Positions 42,901 through 57,500 of a stretch of DNA of 64,000 nucleotides are shown in pieces. The stretch spans positions 4,121,092 through 4,185,091 of the forward strand of contig KV748176.1 of NCBI GenBank assembly GCA_001692895.1, read 5' to 3'. The notes beneath the pieces were generated by a model. It saw only the letters and a list, made by a program, of their open reading frames with translations. It was not told the origin of the DNA and ran no database searches. The DNA comes from Cenococcum geophilum 1.58 (taxonomy: Eukaryota > Ascomycota > Dothideomycetes > Gloniales > Gloniaceae). Position 1 is the stretch's first letter. Every line of letters starts with the position of its first letter. The translations under genes and the position numbers were made by a program.

Positions 42901-45900
42901 CCTAAAAGGTAAACTAGGATTAACCTATAAAGACATTTTATAACGCCTACTAAAGGAGTTTAGTAAATATATTAAGTACTTCCTCCCTAAAAACGCAGAT
43001 AAGCTGCCCCCTTACTAACTATAGGACTATAAAATTAAGATTACCCCCAGAAACTAAACCCTATACTATAAAAATTAATTACTTTTACTTACTAAACTTA
43101 GGTGTGTAAAGAAGTGGATTAATAAGATACTAGATAAGGGTTTTATCCGCAAATTAACCTTACTAGCTGCCGTACTACTCCTTCTCGCTACTAAGCCCGG
43201 TGGTGGTATATAAATTTACTATAACTACTAAGGCCTAAATACAGTTACTATTAAGAATTAATACCCACTGCTATTAATCCGCAAGATACTTAACGCACTT
43301 TATAGTACTAAGTACTTTACTAAACTTAATATAATTACTATATTTAACCGGATTCGGATTACGGAGGGCTATAAGTAGCTTATAGCATTTATTACCCGGT
43401 TTAAACTCTATAAAATACTAGTTATACTATTTAGCCTCTATAACGCACCTGCTATATTTTAAAACTATATTAACTATATTCTATATAACGCCCTTAACAA
43501 CTACTACACTGCCTACCTTAATAACGTCCTTATTTTTTTTTTAAACACGCGCTAAGTACACTAAGTATATAAATAAAGTTATTTAAAAACTTAGTAATAC
43601 TGGACTTTAGATTAATATTAATAAGTCTAAGTTCTACTCTACTAAAATAAAATACCTTAGCTTAATTATCTTAACTAATAGTATAACTATAGACCCTAAG
43701 AAGGTATAGGCCTTATAGAAATAAAAGGACCCGACATTAATTAAAGAACTATAACAATTTCTTAGCTTTGCAAACTTCTACTAATAATTTATCTAAGGCT
43801 ACTCTACTATCGCTATACCTATAATAAAACTCCTAAAGAAGGATATTAGATAACTATAGGGACTAGAATAAGCCAAATTGTTTAAGGCCCTTAAGAGAGC
43901 CTTTACTTTAGTACTAGTACTAGCATACTATAACTATATAAAGAAAATAGTGGTAGAGATAGATATATTAAATTAGGCTTCTAGCGGAGTCCTTTTCCAG
44001 TATAATAATAACGGAAAATTAAGACTGGTTATATTCTTTTTCGTAAAGCACTTTACGCTAAAGTATAACTATAAAATCTATAATAAAAAACTCTTAGCTA
44101 TTATTAAGGCTTTAGAGGAATAGCGTCCTAAGCTATAAGGGACTAAGGAGCTGTTTAAAATTATTACCGACTATAAAAACCTATAGATATTTATAACTAC
44201 TAAGTAGCTAAACTAGCGCTAAGTCTAGTAGGCAGAGTTCCTATTATAGTTTAACTTTATAATTATATATAGACCTAGTAGTAAAGCTACGCTCCTTAAT
44301 ACCCTAAGCTAGCTACTAGAAATAAGGCCTAAGAACGCTAATAATAAACGCCTCCGCTACCGAGCCTAAGTTGTTATACCGCCCTAGAAAGTTAACCCTA
44401 TAATCTTAGAAGAACTACTATATAAGTCCTATAACTCTAATAATGCGGAGTTTATAGCCGCTCTAGACCCTAAAATAGCTAAGAAGTTACTAAATAAGTT
44501 AATCTAGCTAGGATACTAGGAGAATAAACTTATAAGAGATATAATGGCAGCCTTACGTAATTAGAAAGCTTGCCGTTAGCTAAAGAAGATTAGGAAATTA
44601 CTCTATTATAATAAGTTAGAATATAGTATTATTAACGGACAGATTTACTTCCGCTAATATCTCTTTATCCTTAACGCCCTAAACCTCTACCTAGAAGTTA
44701 CCTATCGCTCTTATAGTAGCGGCCCCGCTAATTACCCCAGCCGGGTTAAAACTCTTAACCTCTTAAACTAAATATACTAGTAGCTAGGAATCTCCTAGTT
44801 CATAGCTACCTTTGTTAAAGACTATACCCTATACTTTTACACTAAGACCCCCCATTTTACCCCGCCTAGTTTCTTAAAGCTACTAAAATTACCTACCTAC
44901 CCGTAAACCGATATCTTAATTAACTATATTATAACGCTGCTAGTATACTAACGCTATAGTAAGGCATATAAATATATCCTTATTATTATAGACCGCCTAA
45001 CTAAAATATAATACCTTATTTTAGTAATAGGACTCTTAATAGAGGAGCTAGTTAATGGCTTTATTAATAACATATATAAGCTCTACGGTGCACTAAGTAT
45101 AATTATCTCTAATTACAGTATATAATTTATTAGCAACTTCTAGCAATAACTAAGTAAACGCTTTAAGATAACCTTGCGACTAAGCTTAGCCTAGTACCTA
45201 GAAATGGACGGCTAAACTAAAATTATTAACGCTGCCGTAAATAAATACCTTTATGCTTTTGTTAGCTTTATATAGGATAACTAGGTTAACTACCTACCGC
45301 TTACTAAGTTTACTATAAATAACTAAGTTAATAAGAGTATAGGTATCTTCCCGTTTTTTATAAACTATAGCTTTAACCCTTGCCTCGGAATTAAGCCTGC
45401 TAGCCCCCGCCTACTAATACTATTAGTATAAGCAAAGAAGAAGTTCTTTTATATAGACTCTATAGCTAACTACTTTAAGCGGATATTAATATAGCTTAAG
45501 GCCCTAGCCCGGGATTTTATAGTAACGCTATAAAGATAATGCTAATACCCGTAGGGATAAGAGCGCGTTATTCTACGAAGGCGATATAGTTATAGTTAGC
45601 TTAGAAAATATAAAGATAAATAGATCTAAGAAGAAATAGGACAATAAATAGGACGGCCTGTACCCTATACTCGCAGTATACTAAGGGGTAGTTATAATAG
45701 ACCTCTTAGACTATATCTAAGTAAATAAATCCTTTTATATATCTAAGGTCCGCCTCTAGGCTGCTAAAGAGATCCTTAGCTAAGTAAATATTAATACTAT
45801 AGAGCGCCGTAATATACAAGGACGAGTAGTAGAGAGAAATAATAACGGTAACATAGAAGATAAATAGGAGTTTAAGAAAATCCTTAATATATATAATAAA

Positions 45901-46197
45901 GACCCCTAGGGCCTAACTTATAAGATTAAATAGAAATATTATAAGAATATAACCTGGCAGCTAAAGGAAGACCTAAAGGGTTGTAAATAAGCTATATAGC
46001 GCTTTTATAAGTAATACCCTAAAAAGCTAGGACCCCTAAACTAGGTATAAGATAAGGGAAAGTTATATTAAGGTCGCGGCCGACCACCGTATTAAAATTT
46101 GTGGTGGTTAAGATATTATAGAACTTTAACCAGCGGTTAAAGTTGTCTAATTAGCCAAATTCTCGCCAAGAAACGCTATATAGATTAATTTAGGTGG

Positions 46198-46619
46198 TGT
46201 AACGGAACCTTATAGCAAGAACTACGGTGGGCTCGTTAATAGGCTAGGTGTGTAGGTATTATAAGTAAGTTAACAACGTAATAATAACTGGTGGAGTGGT
46301 TGCCTAATAGATTAACTTTAATTGTATTCTAAGAATTACTACACGGAAGGAACTATCTAGGTAGGGACTAAGGGTCCTTAAATACATAACCGTACTCCTA
46401 TAAAATCCTTCTTATACGTAATATACGCCTTATCTATATTAAATATAACGTCCCTTATATTTAACGCAGCTAACGCGTTTAACTATTATATGACTTACTT
46501 ACTATCCCTTATTATATAGTTCCACGGGTTCTATCCTAGTTTATGCCTATATTAACTAACTAGCTTCCTCTAACTTTTCTCTAAGTAGTTATAATATTAT
46601 ACTTAAAGCGTCCATAATA
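46198..46619 (-). repeat. 3' LTR of gypsy E (422 bp)
   Basis: Full-length partner of 59412-59833. A family-E LTR end also survives at 5397-5467. Differences inspected are transitions. Confidence 0.93.
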
Positions 46620-48982
46620 CCATCTCCCTTCTCTTTATCTTTATCCTTAAAGATACCTAGCATCTCTAGGTTGTTTACTAGAGGTATAATATCCATCTAA
46701 TTAATTTGGTTAATATTATTGCTTATTATACCTAAAGCAATTTCTTCTCTCTCTTGGGTTAAGCGTCACCTTTATACCGTCTCTTTAATACTATTACTGG
46801 GTAAAGTAATAGCAATTTCTTACTCTCGTTGTGCAAAAGAGGGGTTAAGTTATGTTGCGATTATAAGTCCTTTTAGTCGCCAACCTTCCTCTTATTCTAA
46901 ATGCACTTGCGCTAATATATATTTATTATATAACGTTTATTCTATATCTAATACTAAGTATATATATCCTATTATTCTTAATAGTCTTTAAGTTCCCTAA
47001 GTAATTTATTATAGGGTCTTATATTTAATCTATCGCTATAAAGCTTAACGGTAAGCTAGCCTCTGCGCTGCTTAAGGTTTAGCATATCTTAGAAGAGTCT
47101 ACACGTGTCCTTAAAGCTTAGCGTCTGGCTTATACTTATCTTTAGCGTTTAGAATATATCCGTAAGAAAGTTCGCTTAAAGGAGTAGAAGCTTATTTAAT
47201 AAGGTCTTTAGGAACTAGGTAATAAGAGAACCGACTTTCCTCCTATAGTAAAGGGAATAACTCTAAGTAGTTTAGCAGTTGCTCTTCCTAGGTCCCCCTT
47301 AGGTAACTTATTCTTTAATAATCCTTCTTTATTAATATTGCCTAACCTATTTTCTTCTAATACTCTTATACCTTTCCTATAGCGTTCTTTAAATTCTCTA
47401 GTAGCTCCTAGGTAGTCTTAGTATAGCTTATCCACTTAACCTTATACTATGTTTTATTGTTAATGTCCTTATAACTAATAATCCTTAAAACTTACTATTC
47501 GTCTTTTTCCTAACCTTTATATATATCTGCCTTATAAACTAGTGGTTTAATATTCCTATAGGCTAGCTCTAGTATTGCGATATACTATATAGGGTAGATC
47601 TTTATTTTGGCTAGTAGGTTTAACTTAAATGTAACTGGTAAAATCCTCTATGTAATTTTAAAAGGTCCTAGTTTAATATAGTCCAACTTCTTACTTAATT
47701 GTTAACTCTTAAAATTTTTATATAGTAGCTATACTTTATCCCCCTCCTTAAGATCTAGTCCCTTAGATCTCTTAGTATTATAGTACTTTTTTATTCTTTG
47801 CTGTACCACCTTAGCTATTTCCGTAAGGTTTGCATAAAGATTTATTAAAGTCTCTATCCTTTACTTAACTCTACTACTTATTTTCTTTGCTTAATGTGGC
47901 GATAATAATATTCTTAGCTTATATTTATAATTCGCCTTAAATAGTAACGTGCCTATTCCTTCTTATAGTGTTATATTATATGTAAACTATATAACTAGTA
48001 ATAGTAATACCTAATTGTTCTATACGTAATTAATATAATATCTTAGATACTGCTCTAGTATCTAGTTTAATCTTTCCGTTTAGCCGTCTGTCTGCGGATA
48101 ATATGCGGTAAAAGTTACTACTTAAACTCCTTACTCTGTTAAGAATACCTTCTAGAATACTGTTATAAATCTTAGATCTCTATCTAATATAATTTTACTT
48201 AGTACTCTATATCTTATAAATACTTCTTTAATATAGATTTTAGTAACATCTTCCGCTAAGATTTCTTCCGTATAGGCTATAAAGTATCCCCACTTTATAA
48301 GCTTATCTACTATTACTAAAATCGCGTTATAGTCTTATCCGGTAATAGGATCTTTTAACTTTAGTAACTTAATAATAAAGTCCCATAATATAACCTCCTA
48401 TAGTCTCTTTAGTATCTTAATAAGTTATAGCCCTCTATACGGCTTATGCCTTATTAGTTTATTCCTTTAGTAATCTAGATACTCTCTAGTAATCCTTTTA
48501 GCTATCCTCTAGATTCTATTAATAATATACTCCTCCTAAAGTCTTAATACTAAGCCTATAGCTCTATTATGTCCTTAAATTAGTCCCTTATAAAAGTTCT
48601 CTATAAACTACTCTGCTATACTTCTTAGGATATACTTTGCTTTTTAATTTTCGTATATATCTAACTGTAGATTTTCTAGCTATACTTCTAGAATTCTTTA
48701 TACTTAAAAGCTTTCTGGCGTCTTATAGACCTTTTCTAACTTATTCTTTTAAATTATTGTAATTTTTAGATAATTGTACCTAATTAGTCCATCTATGTCT
48801 TTTTGCAGTAAAGCCCCTAATGGCTTGTTATCATTTTATAGTTTAGCCTTTTAACTTAACGTATTGGCTTACGTGTTGTTTGTACCCTTAGTATACTAAA
48901 TTTTAAAATAGTATTCTGTAAGTATCTCTGCCCATTTAACCTATCTTTAGTTAAGTTTCTTTATTATTAGGAATCCTATTAG

Positions 48983-49156
48983 TGTTAGATAATCTGTATT
49001 CTCGGTGGCGCAGGACGTGCACGAGTTACGTGTACGGGGCCCGTGCTTTATAAATATCTTTATCTAAGCCTAGGGGCCCTAGGTTAAGACACGATCAAGA
49101 TCATTAATTAATTAACCCATTTTATCAATAAATAGCTTAATACGAGTTTCGTGACA
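48983..49156 (+). repeat. 5' LTR of copia A2 (174 bp)
   Basis: TGTTAGATAATCTG...CGTGACA, same length as the 3' LTR at 54418-54591. Confidence 0.93.
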
Positions 49157-49471
49157 GTTATAAGCCCAGTCCGCCGACTCAAGAAGCTATTCAGCTATTA
49201 CTCATCATTTAAAGAAATTCTACCTCATCCTCACAGGACGATCCTAACACGAATATCGGTTACAGGATAACCCTGACACGAATATCGGTTAAAGGACGAT
49301 CCTAACGACAAAATTCTACCTCATCGTTAAGGACGCAGACCCTGACAGAAATCCTACCTTAATTATCACAGGACGAGATTCCACGAGATTCCACGAGATT
49401 CCACCTTAATCGTCACAGGACGATCCTGACGACAAAATACCATCTTAATCCCTCCTTTGCCTATCAGTTAA

Positions 49472-52400
49472 ATGACTCCACTATTAAGTTCGTCAACTAC
49501 GATCATCCTTAATAAGCTAGAAGACTGGGAACAATGGCTATAGCAGCTCCGAGCCCTCGTAGATCAGCGAATTTAGGCCCATATTAACCTAGATAAAGCA
49601 GTACCTCAATGAGGTCTACTATAAGAACTAGCCTATTTAGAAGTTATAGATTTTAATAAGAATGCAACCTTATATGCGCAGCTCTTGACGAATTAATAGA
49701 GGGCGTACGAGAATAGCAGACGATACTATGACTAGGATATAAAGTATTTCCTAAAGCAAGAGGAGCACCTTTAAAAGATCCGCACCTAAATTACGTCTAT
49801 AGTATTAATTTAGAAGAAGCTACTGCTTAACCTTCCTTAATAGTTAAAGAATGGCTATCTTAACTAAAGGAGAACACTAAACCTACCTCGTTGTTTATTA
49901 GGAAGAAGGTATAATACTAGTATATAGAAGCCCTTAAGGGGTTTAAATAGTTGTTAAAATTAAACCTATGGCTAGATTAATAGGAATATATAATAGTACT
50001 AGGAGAGAAGTATAAGATCCCTTAAATATTAGAAGGAATCTAGCTTTAAGATTTAGTAGACGTTATTTAACCTTTCAGCGACGCCTACTATGTGAAGTAC
50101 ACTACCGAGTTAAATAACCCTTAGAAGTTAAGATCTTCTAAATACTATAGAGTAGTAAAGGAGCTGTAAGAAGGACTTATAAGACCCTTAAAGAAAGCTA
50201 ATACTACTATAAGGGGGAGTACCTTTAATGCAGACTTCATAGAGTAAGCTATTAAGAATTACTCTAATACTACTAAAGGTTTATAAAGAGGAGCCTTAGC
50301 ACGTAATAGACGCTTAAAAAGAGCTAGGACACTAGTAGATAAGGAGACGTTCTATAAGAAGCTAACGCCTAAGTGCTTAGCGTGCGGAATACGAGGACAC
50401 TCCCTTAAGGACTATTGGTGTTTATTTAAAGATAAGAGACCTATAGGAGTTATAATAGGAGATGCTCGCATTAAAAAGGTACTAAAGAAGGTAGAAAAGA
50501 ATAAGGACCTTACTAACTAAGTTATAAAGATTAGACTTAAAGAATAAGAAGATAAGGCTTAATAACAATAGGACGAGAGCTAGGAAGTTAAGATTAAGGG
50601 AGAAGCTAATGTAATATTCCTAGAATCGTATTATACTGGTTAACTCCATCTATTAAAGCTATTAACTATTCTTAACTTAGGAACCACTTTCCATATCTTT
50701 AATAACCTCTTTTGTTTTTATAATTTTAAGAAAGCTTTAAAATATAAATATATTATCGCCGGCAGCTTATAAGTACCTATACTAGGCTACGGCGACGTTA
50801 TTGTCTAAGTTATAAAACTAAATAAGAGTAAAGGAATCCTATATCTTAAGGACGTTGCCTTTTATACGGACTTTAATATAAATCTAGTGTTGTTCCGTTT
50901 ATTTTAAAAACAAGAATACTACTGGGATAATAAAGGAGATAACAATCTTCTTGTTTAAAAGGATAATATAATCCTATATTAAATAGAAGAATATTATAGA
51001 TAATAGACTATTAAATACGTCTAATTAGGAAACTTAAAATCCGCATTTAATATTAGCCGTTTAACGCGCTATTAACAGAAGCGGATATTATTAAGAGACG
51101 CACGTCTAGACTTAAAAGGAGATGTACGTTTATAGTATCTGCGTCTAGGTTATCTAGGACCTATAAGCCTTTATTATCTAGGTCTTAACGCCCTAAGAGT
51201 TAAGCTTTAAGACCTAAAGATAACGGAATGTTAATACTATAGTCTCGCTAAAATTAAGCGTTAGGTCTTACGAAGGTTCTTAAAATAGAAAATTAATAAA
51301 CCCTATCTTAACCTCTATATTGACTGGACTGACCTTAAGGAAGCGTATACTAGATTCGTACGAGTTATATTTATCTATAACACCTTCTTAGAAAGAACCT
51401 TCTTGTATTTTATAATAACGTATAGTAAGAAAAAGGAGACACTATAAGTACTTAAAGATTTCACCTAATGGATTCGTCTGAGGTATAACCTTAAAGTTAA
51501 TACTATTAGATTAGATAACGAGCTAGGGAAAAGGAGAACCCTTAAATAGCTACGGACGTAAGGGATTATATTTAAGCCTTTGGCGCCATATACGTAAGCA
51601 TAAAACGGTACCGCTAAATGCTTAGGGGGTGTTATTATTAAGAAAGGACGTGCTATAAGAATTGCTGCTAATCTACCACATAATCTATAGAACGAGATAG
51701 TTAACTATATAGTGTACCTTCGAGATCAAACGCCACGAGAAAGTAATGGATGGAAATTGCTATATAAGAGGTTCCATACCTACCTAGCGAATAGGAGATT
51801 AAGAAAACCGCAACTAGCGCACCTAAAAGCCTACGGCTGTAGAGCGTACGCGATAACGTCGGACGCCCAGCTAAAGAAGAAAAGGCTAAGCAAGCTAGAT
51901 CCGTGAGCTTATATCGGCTACCTCGTTGGCTATAACTCTACCAATATCTACAGGATCTGGATCCTATATAAGGGTATCGTTATCTCTATAAGGGATGTTA
52001 TCTTCAATAAAAAGACGTTCTTTGACGGCAAGTGAATAGACATCTTAGAGGACCTATATGCTAAATTAGATATACTAATCGAGAAGATTTAACTACCTAA
52101 TACTTAGACTAAGAACGAGGTCCTTCTAAAAGATAATAAAGAAGTACTTAAACTGTTAATTTAAGAGGAAGATAACGACGTTGATGAGCCAGTTTAAGCC
52201 TTTAATAAGTTAGCAGATCTTGAGCTTATAAGAGCCCTTGAAGATGCGTACTATATACCACCTTTAATAGAAGAAGATAAAGAATCTCCATGTGCCTTTT
52301 ACGTTAAGTATTTTACGAAGTTAGATATATAAGGTACTAATTAAGACGTCACTTATTAAGTAGGAGATGCGTTTAATACTTAGGGGGTGTCTAATAACTT

Positions 52401-54350
52401 AGTTAAAGACTTATTTAAGAAGCTAGCGATAATAGGTTTAAAGACTTTATTACTAAAAGGATCACGTTAGCCTATTACGGCGCCTTCTTAGCAGGAAGGA
52501 AGTTTAACCTTAATAGTTAACTTAACGATAGTAAGCTGAAATTAGGTAGAATACGTAATATTAGATTATATAGAAAGAATCTACCTCCGCTACCCTAGTT
52601 AATCTAGGACCTTAATATATATCCTCTTTAAGATTAGTTCTAAGAGGCTTAATAAGCCTATCTCCAATCTTATTATTAAATAAGGTTGTTTTAAGAAATA
52701 GATAAGAAGTACGTAAAGGGACAGCAGGTCCTTAGCTTAATATAGGTGTTTATTTATAAGATAGATAAGTACGGATTTCTCCAGAAATATAAGGTACGCT
52801 TAGTAGTCTACGGAAATTAATAGGCTCTAGGAGACCTACCTATAAGAGCTACTATATTAGCTAGTACAACCTTCCGAACCCTTATAGCGATTACTACAAA
52901 ATTTAACCTAAAGACGATATAGATAGATACAGTTAATGCGTTTATCTATTGCGATCTTGATAAGGTTGTCTATATAAAGCTACCACCAGGGTTTAATAAA
53001 GGAAAGATAGACAAAGTACTGCGCTTAAGAAAAGCCCTATACGGACTACAACGATCACCACTACTATAGTAGAAGAATCTCACGAGCTTATTAAACGAAT
53101 TGGGTTTTAAAGAAGTACCCTAGGAGCCGTATATTATGCTAAAAGGTAGAATAGTTATCTTTTTTTATGTTGACGATATTGTCTTCTGCTACCGAAAGAT
53201 AGATAAAAAGAAAGCTTAAGAAGTAATTAAGGAGCTAAGTAAGGAATACTAGATAAGTACCCTTAGCGAGCTAAAATGGTTCCTAGGAATCTACGTACTA
53301 CGCAATTATAGCTAGAGGCTCCTATAGCTATCCCAGAAAGCCTATATTAAGAAGATAGCTAACTAGTATAAGATAGATCTCAGAGGGCGTCTTTTAGATA
53401 CTCCTATGGCAGAATTAGAACTCCTCCCTACTAATTACCAATTAATCCGTTTAACGCGTCCGTCCCCTAATATAGACCTATTAGTCCGTCCTATATCCCT
53501 ACTAGCCTCTATAATGCTATATTAGAGAAAACTAGGTTTAGTACTCTATATAGCCACTATAACGCGTCTAGATATTACTTTTACAATATTACGGCTGGTA
53601 AGGTTTAATTAGAACCTAAGCTAAGAGTATTATTAAGCGGCAGATAGAGTTATTTAGTACCTATATAGCACGAAAAGCAGAGTAATCTACTATAGAGGAG
53701 ATAAGGAAGGAATGAACGGTAGAGGGAGAGATAAAGGAATACGCGACTAAGGACGAGACGACGGAAACGGTAGAAGTAAAGCGCAATTATTTATCTGTAC
53801 TAGCGACGCATTATTTATAAACAACTCCGTTAATAGAAAGAGCTTATAAGGATATATTATAAAGCTATTTAGGGGGCCGATCGCCTGGAGAGCAAATAAG
53901 TAGGGTATGGTTATAATGTCGAGTATAGAAGCCGAGCTATTAGCCCTATTATAGACAGTAAAGGAAGCTATCTTTATTAGTAGGCTATTTAAAGTAATAA
54001 TATTATAACTAAATAAGCCCTTAATTATTAACTGCGATAACACCTAGACGCTCCGACTAATTATAGAAGATACGGTAAAGCTAATTATAAAGCTCCAATA
54101 TATTAACATCTATTAATACTGGCTATGTTAGGAATATGCAACGAGACGAGTATAATTTCAATAGATAGTAATGAAGAAGATAATTGCCGATAAACTTATA
54201 AAGGCCCTGCCTAAGTAGAGGTTTTAAAGCTTTGTTAATATAATTAGGATAGTAGATATTAAGGAGCGGCTAAATAAGGAGAAGTAACTGGAGGACCTAA
54301 GGGAGAATATTAGAGCGAGACGGAAGGATTTAGATAAGATTATGGTTTAA
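49472..54350 (+). pseudogene. gag-pol remnant of copia A2
   Basis: Same reading as A1. In the zinc knuckle A2 keeps Cys 50374, Cys 50383 and His 50398, but its last Cys is Tyr (50413); A1 has lost the first Cys instead. The integrase C-terminal stretch (YLRDQTPRESNGWKLLYKRF) and RT catalytic YVDD are intact, but stops are frequent elsewhere. Confidence 0.88.
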
Positions 54351-54417
54351 TTAACGCATTAACAGACACGAGAAGGTGGTTAGCTTTAACCTCAAAGAGC
54401 TTAAAGCTAAGGGGGTG

Positions 54418-54591
54418 TATCAGATAATCTGTATTCTCGGTGGCGTAGGATATGCACAAGTCACGTACATGGGGCCCGTGCTTTGTAAATATCTTTATCT
54501 AAGCCCAGGGGCCCTAGGTTAAGACACGATCAAGATTATCAATCAATTAACCTATTTCATTAATGAATAGCTCAATACGAGTTTTGTGACA
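54418..54591 (+). repeat. 3' LTR of copia A2 (174 bp)
   Basis: Begins TATCAGATAATCTG (the usual TG mutated to TA) after the purine run AAGGGGGTG, and ends GTGACA. Confidence 0.93.
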
Positions 54592-57500
54592 GTTAGGTTC
54601 TTATAATCCGTTTTAACTATAAATAGTTTCTCTATACCTTATAAGAATGCTCTTTATTTTTTTAGTACTATAACTATACCTAATAACTCCTTGTTATAGA
54701 TGTTATAGTTTAACTTTAGTAGTGTTATCTTCCGACTATAATATGCCACTAGATACTATCTATTTAGATACCTTTATATAAAATATGCTTCTAGTGTAAA
54801 GTCTAATATATCTATTTCTATAACCGTCTCTAGTCCTAGTTAATAGATCTTAAGAACTGGCTCCTGGGTAAATAACTCTTTAACTTTTTTAAAGAGTTCT
54901 CGCTGTTCCTCTTCCTATGCCTATAGTTCTTCTTTCTTCGTTAATCGCGTAAATAGTTTAATATCCTTTAACTATTACGCTATAAACCTTCTATAGTAAT
55001 TATAAAACCCTAGGAATAACCTTAACTATATTACATTCTCTAGTTCTTATTAATTCACTATAGCCTTAATCTTCTTTAGATCTATACTAAGTTGGCTTAG
55101 TTTAATAATAAATCTAATAAAATTAGTCTTTTTGGTAAAGAACTTGCATTTCTTAATTATTACTAGCATTTATTCTTCCTATAGTCTCTTTAAGACCTAT
55201 TTAACGTGTTCTCTATATTCTTCCTCGTTTATTAAGTAGATAATAATATTATTAAGGTATACTATAATAAATTTATCTAAATATTCTCCTAATATATTAT
55301 TAATACGCTTCTAGAATGTTACTAGTATATTTATAAGCCTAAATTATATAACTAATGGTTTATATAGTCCTTCCTTTAATCTAAAGGCTACCTTTTATTT
55401 ATTGCCTTCCTTAATTCTAATCTAATAGTACGCCTATCTTAGATCTATCTTTATAAAGATTTACGTATTACTAATCCTGTCTTAGATTTCGCTAATTAAG
55501 GGTAAAGAATACCTATCCTTTTTAGTGATGCTGTTTAACTATCTATAGTTAATATATAGCCTAAGTTTTCTATTTTTCTTTGGTATGAATAGTACTGGAT
55601 ATCCTACTAATAACTGTAATGGTCTAATATATCCCTTTTATAGATTTTCTTAGATAAACTCTTTTAATGCTCTACCTTCTTCTTTAGTAAGCTTATAGAT
55701 TAAAAAGAACCTTAGACTTATTTCTAGTTCTAATTCTATTTTATAGTCCCATACTATATACTCTAATAGCTTTTTACTCTTAGGTGACTATAGTTTCTTA
55801 CTATACTTATAGTATCTCTTTAGTATATAGCTTAGCCCTTTTTCCGTTTCTTTATAGGTCGCTCCCACTTAGTACTATACTAACTTAGCTTATTGTTATA
55901 TCTTGCGTTATTATATATCTTTAATATCGACCTAACTTATAACCTAATCGATCTTTAGATTATATTCCTATAACTAAGGCATTCCTAATACTGCCTTATT
56001 ATTCCCCAATGGTAATATATTAAAAGACATCTTAATTTATCTTCCCTTAATGGTTAGCTAAATAGGTCCTATTTTAAGGTTAATAATACCTCCTTTATAG
56101 GCTATTGGATCTCCTAAAATTATTACTAATAGGTAAGGACGTTCCTTTTACCTGTGTAGTAACCCTATTCTTTTAACTGCTGCTAGCGAGATATAGTTTC
56201 TTATTGCTCCACTATCTATTAATGCCTTAAACTGTTAATCTTACTATTTAACTTATAAATTTAGGTGTTATCCTTAAATTCCTTTAAGGGTCTAAGGCTC
56301 TACTACTAGCTCTCTCTAGTCCCGTGGGCCTCTACTTTTCCTAACTATTAGCTACTAGATCCTGTTTATACTTAGTCCAACTTAGGCTAATACTTAGTTT
56401 ATTTCTTATCTTTAATATACTATAAATAGGTATTTTCTAGATATTCCTACTATTATTGTCTATCTAAGCATTCTTCCGTAAGGAATCTTTCTAGTTAAAG
56501 TATTAAGTCCCCTTATTCTTAAACTTCTACTAGGTGCTAACTATATATATACTTAGCGTTTTAATACTTCGCCTCGTCCGTTATCTAATACATTCTTATT
56601 AGATACTTTTAATTTTTATCCTTTAGTGCTCTATATATGTTATATATATTATCCACGCATGCTATCTATAATAGTGTATAATATGCTTAATGTCTTAAGT
56701 TAACTCTTAGCTTGTTTTTGTTCTTAAGTTTAAACTTTTCTTATGTTAATCTAAGCGTTATAACTTTGTTCGCGGGTACTAAGATTTATTTTTTACTTTT
56801 CTAGTCCTCTAATTACTTCTTTAAATCCTTTAATATTATAATTAAGGCCCCCTTAATATAAGTTATAGCCTTTTTTATAATTAGGTAGTCTTAGACAACT
56901 TTTTTATCTAACTATATATAGAAATCTTCCCACTTATCGTTGTGTTGTTACCTATACCACTTTTAGTATAGCTGCTTAAGTGTATACGGCTCGTCTGTAA
57001 GGAAATATCTCTTTATCGCTGCGTTATAACAGCCTTTAGTATATCGTTCCTCGAATCTAGTAGGAATCCCTAGATTCTCTTTTTGTTCCAGTTTAGTAAG
57101 CCACTTAGCTCTTAATATGCCTACTCTAGGCCTATTGGTGATTCTTTATACTAGCGCTCTGTCCCTTATACGTCCTAATATACTAGATCTCTTATTTAGT
57201 TTCTATTCTTGCTATAAGGTAATTCTCGCTCTAAACTCCTCTATGGTTTCTTTTACGTCGCGTCTTATAAGTAGATCCTTAAAGTCTTTTTACTTCTTAA
57301 TCTTAGTATTAAACTCTTAATCTTTAGTCTAAATATCTTGTTTAACTGGTAAGTTTTCTAGGTCTATATATCTGTCTCCTAGTCTAATTACTATTTACGC
57401 TATAGATTCTCTAATTTATAAAGAAGCTCCTTACCTCTTGCTTATAGGTGTCCTAATTTATACTCCGAATTCTTAGTCCCTTGGATTCTTTAATCCTAAG

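Larger units (their letters stand above)
33563..46100 (+). pseudogene. gag-pol remnant of gypsy C (interrupted by copia B)
   Basis: gag begins near ATG 33563 and resumes at 39984 after copia B. The protease reads VNSGSTIMAFI near 41530 (catalytic Asp replaced by Asn, a G to A change). RT spans about 42780-43700, with KPGGGI..NYYGLN-type sequence near 43195 and YLNNVLIF (usual YLDD) near 43515. RNase H is at about 43900-44250 (YNKKLLAIIKALEE near 44080). Integrase is at about 44560-45420 (ADRLTKI-type near 44990, MDG.TKIINA near 45205, LGIKPASP near 45390). A chromodomain-like segment (YKIK.KYYKNITWQLKEDLKGC) is at about 45850-46030. Stops fall where Gln and Trp are expected. Confidence 0.9.
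48983..54591 (+). mobile_element. Ty1/copia element A2, complete but RIP-dead, innermost insertion
   Basis: Complete 5609-bp element. 174-bp LTRs lie at 48983-49156 and 54418-54591. Target duplication is ATTAG (48978-48982) and GTTAG (54592-54596), one transition apart. The internal order matches A1: leader repeats, gag from 49472, CCHC at 50374-50415, protease, integrase with a 64-codon open stretch (51712-51906), RT with intact YVDD at 53166-53177, and RNase H at about 53800-54230. It lacks the 94-bp insertion present in A1. It sits inside the RNase H of gypsy E. Confidence 0.95.

Noticed and set aside
46719..46991. 90-codon plus-strand frame as a gene
   Set aside because: It lies antisense within the 3' part of gypsy E, beside its LTR, in RIP-mutated DNA.
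51712..51906. 64-codon open frame as a small gene
   Set aside because: It is the integrase C-terminal part of dead copia A2, and the aligned region of A1 (about 2404-2600) has stops.
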